Shown here one piece after another: positions 43,598 to 51,986 of a stretch of 64,000 nucleotides of DNA. Source of the stretch: Gemmiger sp. An87 (lineage in GTDB: Bacteria > Bacillota > Clostridia > Oscillospirales > Ruminococcaceae); NCBI RefSeq assembly GCF_002159185.1, contig NZ_NFHD01000008.1, forward strand, positions 51,676 through 115,675, read 5' to 3'. The first letter of the stretch is position 1. The number at the start of each line of letters is the position of its first letter. Position numbers and translations under genes: made by a program. Under the pieces are notes generated by a model that saw nothing but the letters and a program-made list of their open reading frames with translations, did not search any database and had not been told where the DNA came from.

Positions 43598-44536
43598 ATG
43601 AGCATTGAACTGAAATACGATTCCGTGGCGGCCCTGGTGGCCGCAGCCGAAAAGGCGGGCGAGCCCATTTCGGCTCTGGTGCTGCGCCAGCAGGCCGCCC
43701 AGCTGGAAAAGACCGAGCAGGAGGTCTACGACCAGATGGCCGAGACCTATAAAGTAATGGCCGCCTGCATCGAGCCGGGCTGCGCCGAGGACCTGCGCAG
43801 CACCAGCGGCCTCACCGGCGGCAGCGCCTTCAAGATGCGCAAGGCGGTGGAAAGCGGCAAAACCCTCACCGGCGGCGTGCTGGGCGGGGCGCTGTACCGG
43901 GCGCTGGCGGTGAGCGAGCTGAACGCGGCCATGGGCCGTGTGGTGGCCGCGCCCACCGCGGGCAGCTGCGGCATCCTGCCCGCTGCCCTTTTGACCATGC
44001 AGAACGACCTGGGCTGCTCCGAGCACGACTGCGTGATGGCCCTGTTCACCGCCAGCGCGGTGGGCATGGTGATCGCCACCAACGCCTGCGTGGCGGGCGC
44101 CCAGGGCGGCTGCCAGGCCGAGTGCGGCAGCGCGGCGGCCATGGCGGCGGCGGCCATTGTGGAGCTGGCGGGCGGCACCCCGGCCCAGGCCAGCGACGCG
44201 GTTGCCATTGCCCTGAAAAACATTCTGGGCCTTGTGTGCGACCCGGTGGCGGGCCTGGTGGAGATTCCCTGCATCAAGCGCAACGCCTCCGGCGTGGCCG
44301 GGGCCTTTGTGGCGGCGGAGCTGGCACTGGCGGGCATCGGCAGCGCCATCCCGGCGGACGAGACCATCCTGGCCATGAAGAAGGTGGGCGACGCCATGAG
44401 CAGCAGCCTGAAGGAGACCGCCGAGGGCGGCCTTGCGGCCACGCCCACCGGCCAGAAGCTGTATGAGCAGGTGTTCGGCACCGCCCCGGCGGCGGGCGGC
44501 GGCTGCGCGTCCTGCGGGGCCTGCGGCGGCCGGTAA
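43598..44536 (+). CDS. sdaAA: L-serine dehydratase, alpha subunit
   Basis: A 312-residue catalytic subunit holding an oxygen-sensitive [4Fe-4S] cluster. Signatures: SGLTGGSAFKMRKA, AAPTAGSCGILPAALL, GCQAECGSAAAMAAAA and GLVCDPVAGLVEIPC, with the cluster cysteines expected among these. A Cys/Gly-rich C-terminal tail (GGGCASCGACGGR) is an extra feature. With sdaAB and the adjacent alanine symporter it points to amino-acid fermentation to pyruvate. Confidence 0.95.
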   Translation: MSIELKYDSVAALVAAAEKAGEPISALVLRQQAAQLEKTEQEVYDQMAETYKVMAACIEPGCAEDLRSTSGLTGGSAFKMRKAVESGKTLTGGVLGGALYRALAVSELNAAMGRVVAAPTAGSCGILPAALLTMQNDLGCSEHDCVMALFTASAVGMVIATNACVAGAQGGCQAECGSAAAMAAAAIVELAGGTPAQASDAVAIALKNILGLVCDPVAGLVEIPCIKRNASGVAGAFVAAELALAGIGSAIPADETILAMKKVGDAMSSSLKETAEGGLAATPTGQKLYEQVFGTAPAAGGGCASCGACGGR

Positions 44537-44571
44537 GCGCTTCGACACATTCAAAACAGAGAACAAAACAG

Positions 44572-44617
44572 CCAGAGCGGGCAACCGGGGGCGGGCAGCC
44601 CTTCCCGCTCTGGTTTT
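44572..44617 (+). terminator. intrinsic terminator of sdaAA
   Basis: CCAGAGCGGG (44572-44581) pairs with CCCGCTCTGG (44604-44613), followed by TTTT. Confidence 0.8.
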
Positions 44618-44667
44618 CTGTTCCCATTTTTTCTGTGAGGACAAATTAAAAACGTGAGGTGATCGCT

Positions 44668-45936
44668 GTGGAGCAGTCCAACGTGCTGGCCGTACAAAAG
44701 CGGCGGGTGCTGGCGGTGTGCGTGGCCGCCTACACGGTGTCTTACCTGCTGCGCACCAATCTTTCGCTGGCGCTGGAGGACCTGATGGAGGTGCTTTCCA
44801 TCGGGCGGGGTCAGGCTGGCCTTGTGAGTACCCTGTATTTCTGGACCTACGCCTCCGGCCAGCTGCTGGGCGGCTGGCTGAGCGTGAAGTGGGACCCCAA
44901 GCGGGTGGTGGCGCTGGGCCTTGCGGCCAGCGGGCTGTGCAACCTGGCCATCGGCTTCTGTTCCGGCTACTGGGCGCTGGCCGCGCTGTGGACACTGAAC
45001 GGCCTGGCGCTGGCCTTGTTCTGGCCGCCCATTCTGCAGATCACCACCAACTGGTTCGAGCCGGAGGAATACTTAAAGGTCTCGATTCTCTTGAGCCTGC
45101 CCACCACGCTGGGCTATCTGGTGGCCTGGAGCGGCCTGGGCGCGGTGCTGCGGGTGGCGGGCTGGCGCTGGGTGTTCTTCTGCCCGGCCATTGTGGCCTT
45201 CTGCTTTTTCTGGGTCTGGCTGCGGGGGTTGAAATCCAGCCCCCGGGCGGCGGGGCTTTGCTACCGGCCCGCCTCGCTAGCGGCCCCCGCCAAAAAGGAC
45301 GAGCCGAGCGAGCCCCGGCAGCGGGGCAGCCTTATGCGCGCCATGCTCACCCTGCCCATGCTCAGCTTCGCCTTTGTGATTCTGGCCCAGGGCTCCACCA
45401 AGGAGAGCATCAACCTGTGGGCCCCCACCCTGCTGCAGCAGCTGGCCGGGCCGGGGCAGGATGGTCTGGTGGGCCTGTTCACCTCGGTGATTCCTTTGTT
45501 CAGCACCGCCGGGCTGCTGGCCACCGGCTGGCTGGTGCGGCGGCTGCACGGCGGGCAGGAGGGCGCACTGCTGGCCCTCACCGGGGCCGGGGCGGTGTGC
45601 GGCTGGCTGCTGGTGGCGCTACAAAACAGCCTGACGGGCCTTGTGGTCTGCCTGGGGCTTTTGCTGGGGCTTGTGTACGGCGTGACCACCATCCTCACCA
45701 CCCTGCTCCCCCTGCGCTTTGCCCGCACCGGCCAGAGCGCGGCCTTCACCGGCATCTTCAATTTCCTGGCCTATGTGGGCGCGGCGCTGGGCGGCGCGCT
45801 CTCCGGCTGGGTGAGCGATCTGTGGGGCTGGCAACAGGTGTATTTACTCTGGGCGGCGCTGGCCACCGCGTCCGCCCTGGCGCTGTTTGTGAGCGAGGCC
45901 TGGCAGTATTTCAGCTGGCGGTATTTGGGGCACTAA
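44668..45936 (+). CDS. MFS transporter, organophosphate:phosphate antiporter-like
   Basis: A 422-residue carrier with 12 predicted segments. Start GTG 44668 (VEQSNVLAV) follows GAGGTGATC; the GTG at 44659 overlaps that site. SYLLRTNLSLAL in segment 1 and GQLLGGWLSVKWDPKRV between segments 2 and 3 resemble the GlpT/UhpT-like subfamily. The cargo is unknown. A terminator separates it from sdaAA. Confidence 0.85.
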   Translation: MEQSNVLAVQKRRVLAVCVAAYTVSYLLRTNLSLALEDLMEVLSIGRGQAGLVSTLYFWTYASGQLLGGWLSVKWDPKRVVALGLAASGLCNLAIGFCSGYWALAALWTLNGLALALFWPPILQITTNWFEPEEYLKVSILLSLPTTLGYLVAWSGLGAVLRVAGWRWVFFCPAIVAFCFFWVWLRGLKSSPRAAGLCYRPASLAAPAKKDEPSEPRQRGSLMRAMLTLPMLSFAFVILAQGSTKESINLWAPTLLQQLAGPGQDGLVGLFTSVIPLFSTAGLLATGWLVRRLHGGQEGALLALTGAGAVCGWLLVALQNSLTGLVVCLGLLLGLVYGVTTILTTLLPLRFARTGQSAAFTGIFNFLAYVGAALGGALSGWVSDLWGWQQVYLLWAALATASALALFVSEAWQYFSWRYLGH

Positions 45937-45974
45937 CACACCCTTTTCCGCCGGTCTCTTGAACAATCTTTTGT

Positions 45975-46015
45975 GCCCGGAGGGGAACTTTCGTCCCCTT
46001 CGGGCTTTGTTTTTT
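45975..46015 (+). terminator. intrinsic terminator of the second MFS gene
   Basis: A 12-bp stem (45975-45986 with 45994-46005) followed by TTTGTTTTTT. The rest of the 373-bp gap 45937-46309 holds GC-rich repeats (CGCCCGG runs) and the NfeD promoter. Confidence 0.85.
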
Positions 46016-46126
46016 GCCCGGGCTCGCCCGGACTCGCCCCGGCCCGCCCGGCTTCGATTGGGGGTCCCCCCGGCAAAAATTTCGCAAAAAAGGCAAAAAA
46101 CCGCCAATTTTTGCCCCAGGCGGGCT

Positions 46127-46155
46127 TTGTATTCCTACCCGCCATCTGTTAAAAT
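46127..46155 (+). promoter_or_regulatory. promoter of the NfeD-SPFH operon
   Basis: TTGTAT (46127-46132), 17-bp spacer, TAAAAT (46150-46155). Confidence 0.55.
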
Positions 46156-46309
46156 ACAGACAACGGCACCACTTTCCGGCCCGGGCCGGAAGCTGGCCGC
46201 CGCCCGAATGAATATTCGTTCCCAATTCCCGCTGCATATGCTTTCACAGGTGGTATAGCCACCTGAATAAAAAGGCGGTGATCTGATCCCGCCGGAGAGG
46301 AGTACACCC

Positions 46310-46774
46310 ATGGAGATCCTGCTTTCGACCACCGCGGCCATCTGGCTGTGGGCCGTTCTGCTGGCGGTGTTCGTGGTGGTGGAGCTTGCCACCGCCAACC
46401 TGGTCACCGTCTGGTTTGCCGTGGGCGCGCTGGCGGCGCTGATCGCCAGCCTGTTCACCCATAACCTGCTGTGGCAGGCGCTGGTGTTCCTGCTGGTGAG
46501 CCTGGTGGCCCTGATCGCCACCAAGCCCCTGGTCAGCCGGGCCCGTGCCCGCAAGCCTGCCGCCGCCGTGGAGCTGGACCGGAACATCGGCCGCACCGCC
46601 CAGGCTCTGGAGGACCTGCGCCCCGGTGTGGTGGGCCGCGTTCGGCTGGACGGCGTGGACTGGAACGCCGTGACCGACAGCCCCATCCGCGCCGGCGAGC
46701 GCTGCACCGTGCAGTCCATCGGCGGCACCACCCTGACCGTGGCCCCGGAAAAGACCCCCGCTGCGGTTCAATAA
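46310..46774 (+). CDS. NfeD-family membrane protein
   Basis: A 154-residue short NfeD protein. Two or three membrane segments (about 8-80) are followed by an OB-fold-like C-terminal domain (about 88-150) with VVGRVRLDGVDWNAV and GTTLTVAPE. Such proteins are almost always paired with an SPFH protein, as here 56 bp downstream, and organise membrane microdomains. Confidence 0.92.
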   Translation: MEILLSTTAAIWLWAVLLAVFVVVELATANLVTVWFAVGALAALIASLFTHNLLWQALVFLLVSLVALIATKPLVSRARARKPAAAVELDRNIGRTAQALEDLRPGVVGRVRLDGVDWNAVTDSPIRAGERCTVQSIGGTTLTVAPEKTPAAVQ

Positions 46775-46830
46775 CCCCCGCGTACCCCTTATGTAACAGC
46801 GATTTCGAATAAGAAACGGAGGTAACGATT

Positions 46831-47739
46831 ATGCCCACAGTATTGATTATTTTGATTCCCATCCTGGTCATTCTGCTGCTTCTGCTGATCAGCTGCATCA
46901 GCATCGTGCCCCAAGCCAACGCCTACGTGGTGGAATGGCTGGGCGTGTACCAGGCCACCTGGGGCGCCGGCTTCCACTTCAAGGTCCCCTTCCTGATGCG
47001 CGTGGTCAAGAAGGTGAGCCTGAAGGAGCAGGTTGTGGACTTCAAGCCCCAGCCCGTGATCACCCGGGACAACGTGACCATGCAGATCGACTCGGTGGTC
47101 TTCTTCCAGGTGACCGACGCCAAGATGTTCACCTACGGCGTGGAGCGGCCCATGAGCGCCATCGAGAACCTGACCGCCACCACCCTGCGCAACATCATCG
47201 GCGACATGGAGCTGGACCACACCCTCACCAGCCGCGACGTGATCAACACCAAGATCACCGCCATCCTGGACCAGGCCACCGACAAGTGGGGCATCAAGGT
47301 CAACCGGGTGGAGGTGAAGAACATCATCCCGCCCGCCGAAATTCAGGACGCCATGGAGAAGCAGATGAAGGCCGAACGCCTGAAGCGCGAAGCCATCCTG
47401 ATCGCCGAGGGCGAGAAGACCGCCGCCATCACCAAGGCGGAGGGCGAAAAGGAAAGCGCCATCCTGCGGGCGGACGCGGTGCGCGAGCAGCGCATCCGTG
47501 AGGCCCAGGGTGAAGCCCAGGCCATCCTGGAGGTGCAGAAGGCTCTGGCCGACTCGCTGCGCCTGCTGAACGAGGCCGCCCCCAACGACAAGGTGCTGGC
47601 TCTGAAGGGCCTGGAGGCCCTGGCCAAGGTGGCCGACGGCCGTGCCACCAAGCTCATCATCCCCAGCGACATGCAGAACCTGGCGGGTCTGGTCACCTCC
47701 ATCAAGGAGATGGCCACCACCGACACCGCCGCCAAGTAA
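46831..47739 (+). CDS. SPFH/band 7 protein (stomatin-like, QmcA type)
   Basis: A 302-residue membrane-anchored scaffold: one N-terminal hydrophobic segment (about 4-28), the SPFH domain (about 30-200) with VVEWLGVYQATWGAG and VNRVEVKNIIPP, and a C-terminal Ala/Glu-rich coiled coil (about 190-265). It forms membrane assemblies with the NfeD partner. Ends in a strong terminator. Confidence 0.94.
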   Translation: MPTVLIILIPILVILLLLLISCISIVPQANAYVVEWLGVYQATWGAGFHFKVPFLMRVVKKVSLKEQVVDFKPQPVITRDNVTMQIDSVVFFQVTDAKMFTYGVERPMSAIENLTATTLRNIIGDMELDHTLTSRDVINTKITAILDQATDKWGIKVNRVEVKNIIPPAEIQDAMEKQMKAERLKREAILIAEGEKTAAITKAEGEKESAILRADAVREQRIREAQGEAQAILEVQKALADSLRLLNEAAPNDKVLALKGLEALAKVADGRATKLIIPSDMQNLAGLVTSIKEMATTDTAAK

Positions 47740-47770
47740 GCAAACTGAAGAAACAGGCCAACACAAACAG

Positions 47771-47814
47771 CGCGGCCCCGAACCGGTTTTCCCAGTTCGG
47801 GGCCGCGTTTTTTT
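47771..47814 (+). terminator. intrinsic terminator, left copy
   Basis: GCGGCCCCGAAC (47772-47783) pairs with GTTCGGGGCCGC (47795-47806) and is followed by seven T. The stem and almost the whole loop recur at 60622-60665. Confidence 0.9.
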
Positions 47815-47829
47815 GCGCCCTGCCGCCGG

Positions 47830-47912
47830 GCCGGGAATTTGCAGTTTCGTTACATCTTCTTGCATACACCGTGCCCCGCCGGGGGCTATACTGGGGCCAG
47901 AAACCCGCCGGG
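47830..47912 (+). promoter_or_regulatory. duplicated 83-bp promoter module, copy 1
   Basis: This segment matches 53235-53317 over its full 83 bp with few changes. It holds TTGCAT (47860-47865) and TATACT (47887-47892) with a 21-bp spacer containing a GCCC...GGGC dyad. A long spacer with a dyad is the layout of MerR-type regulated promoters. It lies upstream of the first array lipoprotein. Confidence 0.6.
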
Positions 47913-47949
47913 AACCTCCGCTTTTTTTCCGGCGAAAGGAGGCCCTTTT

Positions 47950-49221
47950 ATGAAACGACTCGTCGCCACCCTCACTGCCTGCCTGCTGCTGGCGGGCTGC
48001 GCCGCCGCACCCTCATCCGATGCCGGGGCCGCTTCCCCAGCATCCAGCGCCCAGAGCACCGGGGCCAACCCGGATCTGGCCGGGCTGGAGCTGCAGGTCC
48101 TGCCCGAAATGAGCGCCGTCACCGCCGAGGGTTTTTATACGGTGGACATGGACCCCCTGCCGGACGGTTCCATCCGCATGCTGTACGGGGATTTCGCCTC
48201 CTCCTCCCTGATTCCCCTGTGCGCCGCGCCGGGCTGCGCCCACACCGGGCCGGAGTGCCAGGGCCGGATGTTTGCCTACGGCGGCATCCGCTCCATGGTC
48301 ATCGGCGAGCAGATTTTACTGGTTCTCCCCGGCGTGTCCGGCTCGGTGGACGAGTACGGCGAAGCCGCCCTGGCCGGAATCATGACCATGGAGCCGGACG
48401 GCAGCGGTAAAACCCTGCTCACCCGCTTCGGGGCCGAACAGGAATTACGCGACCCCTATATCACCGACGGCAAGGACCTTTACTGCACCCTGCAGACCGC
48501 CGAAGACGGGTGGCCGAAAGAGGACCTGATCCGCATTGATCTTGCCACCGGCGAATGGGAATCCATTTACCAGATGGATGCAGAGCACTCCGAACAACTG
48601 ATGGGCGCCTTCGGCTCCTGCGTTCTTTTGTGCAGTCAGACCTCCGTTCAGGGCAAGCTGGCCATGCCCCTGACCCGACTGGACCTGGCCACCGGGGAAA
48701 AGGCCCAGGTACCCTACCCGGACCTGGGCGATACCACCATGGCCGTCCAGGGGCGGAAGATTTACTATTACTCCTTCTCGGAAAATGCCCTCCACGGTCT
48801 GGACTGGGTCTCCCTGGAGGACCGGGTGCTGAAGGAAAATCTGTTCGAGGGCGGCCTGGGCGACGGCTCCGCCAGCTTTCTGGACTGCCGGGACGACCAC
48901 GCTCTTCTCTCCCTGTTCCTGCCGGATTCCGATGAGACGCTCCTGGTCCAGGTGGACCTGGCCACCGGCGAGAGCTCCGATTTCACCCTGACCTGCACCG
49001 ACATCATGGGCACAGAGCGGCCGGTGCGCGTTCTGTCTCCCCTCCCGGGAACCGAGCAGTATCTGGTGGAAATGGGGGAGCAGCCCGTGGATTATCACAC
49101 CGAGCTGTCGGACGGCACCCCCACCGTGATGAAGACCTCCCGCCCCCTCTACGGCGTGATGGACGCGGCGGACTACTGGAGCTCGTCCCCCAACTACCAG
49201 ACCCTCAACTATTCCGAGTGA
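47950..49221 (+). CDS. array lipoprotein 1 (C-x4-C-x-H-x4-C family)
   Basis: A 423-residue secreted lipoprotein. Start 47950 follows AAAGGAGG; lipobox LLAGC gives lipidated C17. After a Ser/Ala linker comes GFYTVDM, a YGDFAS strand and the motif CAAPGCAHTGPEC (about residues 94-106). The remainder has repeated strands ending in turns such as IDLATGEWE, LDLATGEKA and VDLATGESS, suggesting a beta-propeller. The C-terminus (YGVMDAADYWSSSPNY) is shared with the paralogues. I recognise no named family. First of the array, under its own promoter module. Confidence 0.8.
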   Translation: MKRLVATLTACLLLAGCAAAPSSDAGAASPASSAQSTGANPDLAGLELQVLPEMSAVTAEGFYTVDMDPLPDGSIRMLYGDFASSSLIPLCAAPGCAHTGPECQGRMFAYGGIRSMVIGEQILLVLPGVSGSVDEYGEAALAGIMTMEPDGSGKTLLTRFGAEQELRDPYITDGKDLYCTLQTAEDGWPKEDLIRIDLATGEWESIYQMDAEHSEQLMGAFGSCVLLCSQTSVQGKLAMPLTRLDLATGEKAQVPYPDLGDTTMAVQGRKIYYYSFSENALHGLDWVSLEDRVLKENLFEGGLGDGSASFLDCRDDHALLSLFLPDSDETLLVQVDLATGESSDFTLTCTDIMGTERPVRVLSPLPGTEQYLVEMGEQPVDYHTELSDGTPTVMKTSRPLYGVMDAADYWSSSPNYQTLNYSE

Positions 49222-49240
49222 CCCAAGGGAGGAATCCTTC

Positions 49241-50512
49241 ATGAACCGAACAAACCGGCTGCTCGCCGCCCTACTCGCCGCCTGCCTGGCCCTTTCCGGC
49301 TGCGCCGCGCCCCAATCCGATGCCGGGGCAGCCAGCGCCCCCACTCAGAGCCAGAGCAGCGCCCAGAGCGCCGAAGCCGCACCGGCCCGGCCTGCCGCCT
49401 CCGGCACCCTGCGCATCATCAGCGGCCCGGGCGGGCCCGGAAGCAACGCCGCCGCCGATAACGGCTTGTACACCCTGGAAACCGGCGAGGGCGGCGGCTG
49501 CACCCTGCTGTTCCTGGACTACGCCTCGAACCAGCAGACCCAGCTGTGCGCCGCGCCCAATTGCGCCCATGACTCGGCGGCCTGCACCGCCTATGTGGAC
49601 ACCTCCGGCGGCATCACCCCCGGCCTTCTGTGCGACGGCGAGCAGCTGTATCTGGTGTTCGGTTCCTCCGCCGACGGCAGCGAGCCCGCCCGGGTGGAGG
49701 TGATGGAGCCGGACGGCTCCGGCCGCCGGGTGCTGGCCCGCTTTTCCTCCGGGCAGGAGCCCGACCCCGACCTCTACGCCGCCGACGGCAGCTTTCTTTA
49801 CTTGATGCTGTCCGAGACCGGCGCGGACGGCCGGTTCAAGCGCAGCCTCTGCGCGCTGTACAAGGCAAGCGGCGAGCTCTCCCCCCTGATGGACGCCCCC
49901 GAGGACACCGGCTTCTGGCTGGTGGGCGCCTACGACCGCTCGCTGCTGGTCAAGACCATCGACAGCCGCAACGTCCACCACCTGAGCCGGCTGGACGCGG
50001 ACGCCCCCGCCGGTCTGGAGGAGCTGGCCAGCTGGCGGCTGTCCCGGCAATACGGCGTGGTGGACGGCGACTGCCTGTATCTCTACGATTACGACACCAA
50101 GTGCTTCACCCGCCAGAGCTTTTCCGACGGCCAGACCCGGGAGCTGCCCAACCCGGAGGGCCTGCCCTTTGAAAGCCTTTACAGCGTGCGCACCATCGGC
50201 GGCAAGGCCTTTCTCACCGCCGACCTGGCCGAGGGCGGCGTGGCCCGCAGCTCCAACTTCTGCCTGGATTTTACATCCGGCCAGATTCGGGAGCTGAATC
50301 TTTTGGACAACATGGGCCGCCCGTTGACCGTGTGCGGAACCAGCGGCGACCGGGTGTATGTGATCGACCAGTACGTCACCCGGCAGGTGCAGGAATCCTT
50401 CGGCGGCATGGTCAGCACGGTGGAACGGGTCACGCCCCACTACGCCTGGCTTTCCACGGCGGATTTCTGGGCCGGCAGCGCCAATTACAACGCCTGCCAG
50501 CCCGCCGCCTGA
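49241..50512 (+). CDS. array lipoprotein 2 (C-x4-C-x-H-x4-C family)
   Basis: A 423-residue paralogue 19 bp after the first gene, so in the same operon. Lipobox ALSGC, lipidated C21. The conserved block reads GLYTLETGEGGG, LDYASNQQ, CAAPNCAHDSAAC. The C-terminus has AWLSTADFWAGSANY. The blade-like middle (DGSGRRVLARF and onwards) aligns with the other members. Ends at a decayed terminator (50528). Confidence 0.8.
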   Translation: MNRTNRLLAALLAACLALSGCAAPQSDAGAASAPTQSQSSAQSAEAAPARPAASGTLRIISGPGGPGSNAAADNGLYTLETGEGGGCTLLFLDYASNQQTQLCAAPNCAHDSAACTAYVDTSGGITPGLLCDGEQLYLVFGSSADGSEPARVEVMEPDGSGRRVLARFSSGQEPDPDLYAADGSFLYLMLSETGADGRFKRSLCALYKASGELSPLMDAPEDTGFWLVGAYDRSLLVKTIDSRNVHHLSRLDADAPAGLEELASWRLSRQYGVVDGDCLYLYDYDTKCFTRQSFSDGQTRELPNPEGLPFESLYSVRTIGGKAFLTADLAEGGVARSSNFCLDFTSGQIRELNLLDNMGRPLTVCGTSGDRVYVIDQYVTRQVQESFGGMVSTVERVTPHYAWLSTADFWAGSANYNACQPAA

Positions 50513-50527
50513 CCCCCCTGTACCAAA

Positions 50528-50570
50528 CGCAGCCTCGGAGCCCTTCATGCATCCGGGGCCGCGTGTTTTT
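50528..50570 (+). terminator. terminator between array genes 2 and 3
   Basis: CGCAGCCTCGGA (50528-50539) pairs with TCCGGGGCCGCG (50552-50563), one mismatch and one wobble, then a T-rich run. The right arm resembles the 47771 and 60622 terminators, as though a diverged copy. Confidence 0.6.
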
Positions 50571-50604
50571 GCATTTGATTCATCTGAAGAGGAGTTGACC
50601 CGCC

Positions 50605-51921
50605 ATGCAAAAAAACGCCCTGTTCGCCCTTACCCTGGCCGCCTGCCTGGCCCTTTCCGGCTGCGCCGCGCCCGAAGCCGGGGCCGCTTCCCGGACAGCC
50701 GGCACCCCCGCCCAAAGCAGCGTCCAAAACAGCGCCCAAAGCACCCAGAGCGCCGACACCGCCCCCGCCGGTCCGCTGCGCCTGCTGCAGGGCTTCGGGG
50801 GTGTTCCGCTGGGCGGCTTCGGGCCGGACGGCCTTTACTTCGTCACCCCCTGGGCCCGGGCCGACGGCAGCTTCAACCTCTGGTACGCGGACTACGCCAG
50901 CCGCCAGATTCTGCCCCTGTGCGCCGCGCCGGGCTGCCCCCACGATTCCGACAGCTGCACCAGCTACATCCCCCTTTCCCCCGGCGGTGCGCTGCCGGAG
51001 GTGGTGGGCGAAACACTGGTGCTCTTTTTCCCGGGCCAGCCCGGCGGCGGGTCGGATGCCTCGGCCCTGCCCCGGCTGGAGGTGATGGGCCTGGACGGCA
51101 GCGACCGCCGCGAGGCCCTGCGCTTTGCCGCCAACCAGACGGTGGAGCGCCCCATGGCCACCGACGGCAGCGTCATCTACGCCCGGCTCAACACCTACCT
51201 GGAGAAAACCACCGAAGCCGAGCTGGTGTGCATCGACCCGGTGAAGGGAACCTGCCGGACGGTCTGCCCCCTGAGCGCCGAACAGAACGAGTGGGTGTGG
51301 GGCTGCGTGGGCTCCTCCCTCATCCTCTACCGCACCGGGGAGGCCGGGGGCTACGAGCTGGTGCGGCTGGACCTTGAAACCCTGGAACGGGAAACGGTGT
51401 ACCAGTGGGCGGAGGATCAGCCCTACCCGTCCCTCTTCGGCTCCACCCTGGTGTATGAAAACCAGCAGGACCGCCGGTTCCATCTGCTGGACCTTGCCAC
51501 CGGGCAGGACACCGCCCTTTCCGGCTACACCCTGCCCGAGCCGGGCGGCAGCACCCAGGCCACCGTGTACGACTGCGACGCGGGCCACCTGCTGTTTGAG
51601 GAGCGGGTCTTCGCCCCCGGCACCGGCACCCTGGAACAGGAACGCTTTTACACCCTCAGCGCCGACGGCAGCGCACCAAAGGAATGGACGCTGACCTATT
51701 CCTATCTGGGCGAGACCACCGCCGCCAGCCGGGTGACCGACCTGGACCAGGACCACTATCTCATCATCCTCTCGCAGCAGGACGTCTCGCTGCCCCAGAC
51801 CGGCGCGGACGGCACCACCTATTACGTTCCGGGCACAAAGCCCCAGTACGCGGCCATCTCCAAGGCGGATTACTGGGCCGGTACCCCCAGCGCCGAGCCC
51901 TTCGGCGACTGGGGCCTGTGA
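50605..51921 (+). CDS. array lipoprotein 3 (C-x4-C-x-H-x4-C family)
   Basis: A 438-residue paralogue, the longest of the set. Lipobox ALSGC, lipidated C20, then a Gln/Ser/Ala linker. The conserved block reads GLYFVTPWARADG, ADYASRQ, CAAPGCPHDSDSC. DLATGQDTALSGY marks a blade-like repeat and AAISKADYWAGTPS the C-terminus. Ribosome site GAGGAG. Confidence 0.8.
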   Translation: MQKNALFALTLAACLALSGCAAPEAGAASRTAGTPAQSSVQNSAQSTQSADTAPAGPLRLLQGFGGVPLGGFGPDGLYFVTPWARADGSFNLWYADYASRQILPLCAAPGCPHDSDSCTSYIPLSPGGALPEVVGETLVLFFPGQPGGGSDASALPRLEVMGLDGSDRREALRFAANQTVERPMATDGSVIYARLNTYLEKTTEAELVCIDPVKGTCRTVCPLSAEQNEWVWGCVGSSLILYRTGEAGGYELVRLDLETLERETVYQWAEDQPYPSLFGSTLVYENQQDRRFHLLDLATGQDTALSGYTLPEPGGSTQATVYDCDAGHLLFEERVFAPGTGTLEQERFYTLSADGSAPKEWTLTYSYLGETTAASRVTDLDQDHYLIILSQQDVSLPQTGADGTTYYVPGTKPQYAAISKADYWAGTPSAEPFGDWGL

Positions 51922-51949
51922 GTCGGGGGAACGCCCGCGCTTCCTGCCA

Positions 51950-51967
51950 TTTTCTTGTGTCACACCG
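51950..51967. repeat. isolated end of the 37268-37643 terminal repeat
   Basis: TTTTCTTGTGTCACACCG is identical to 37624-37641. It stands alone, directly upstream of the ribosome site of array gene 4, in a 65-bp gap. No opposite end is visible nearby. Confidence 0.45.
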
Positions 51968-51986
51968 TCCAAAGGAGGACCCTTGT

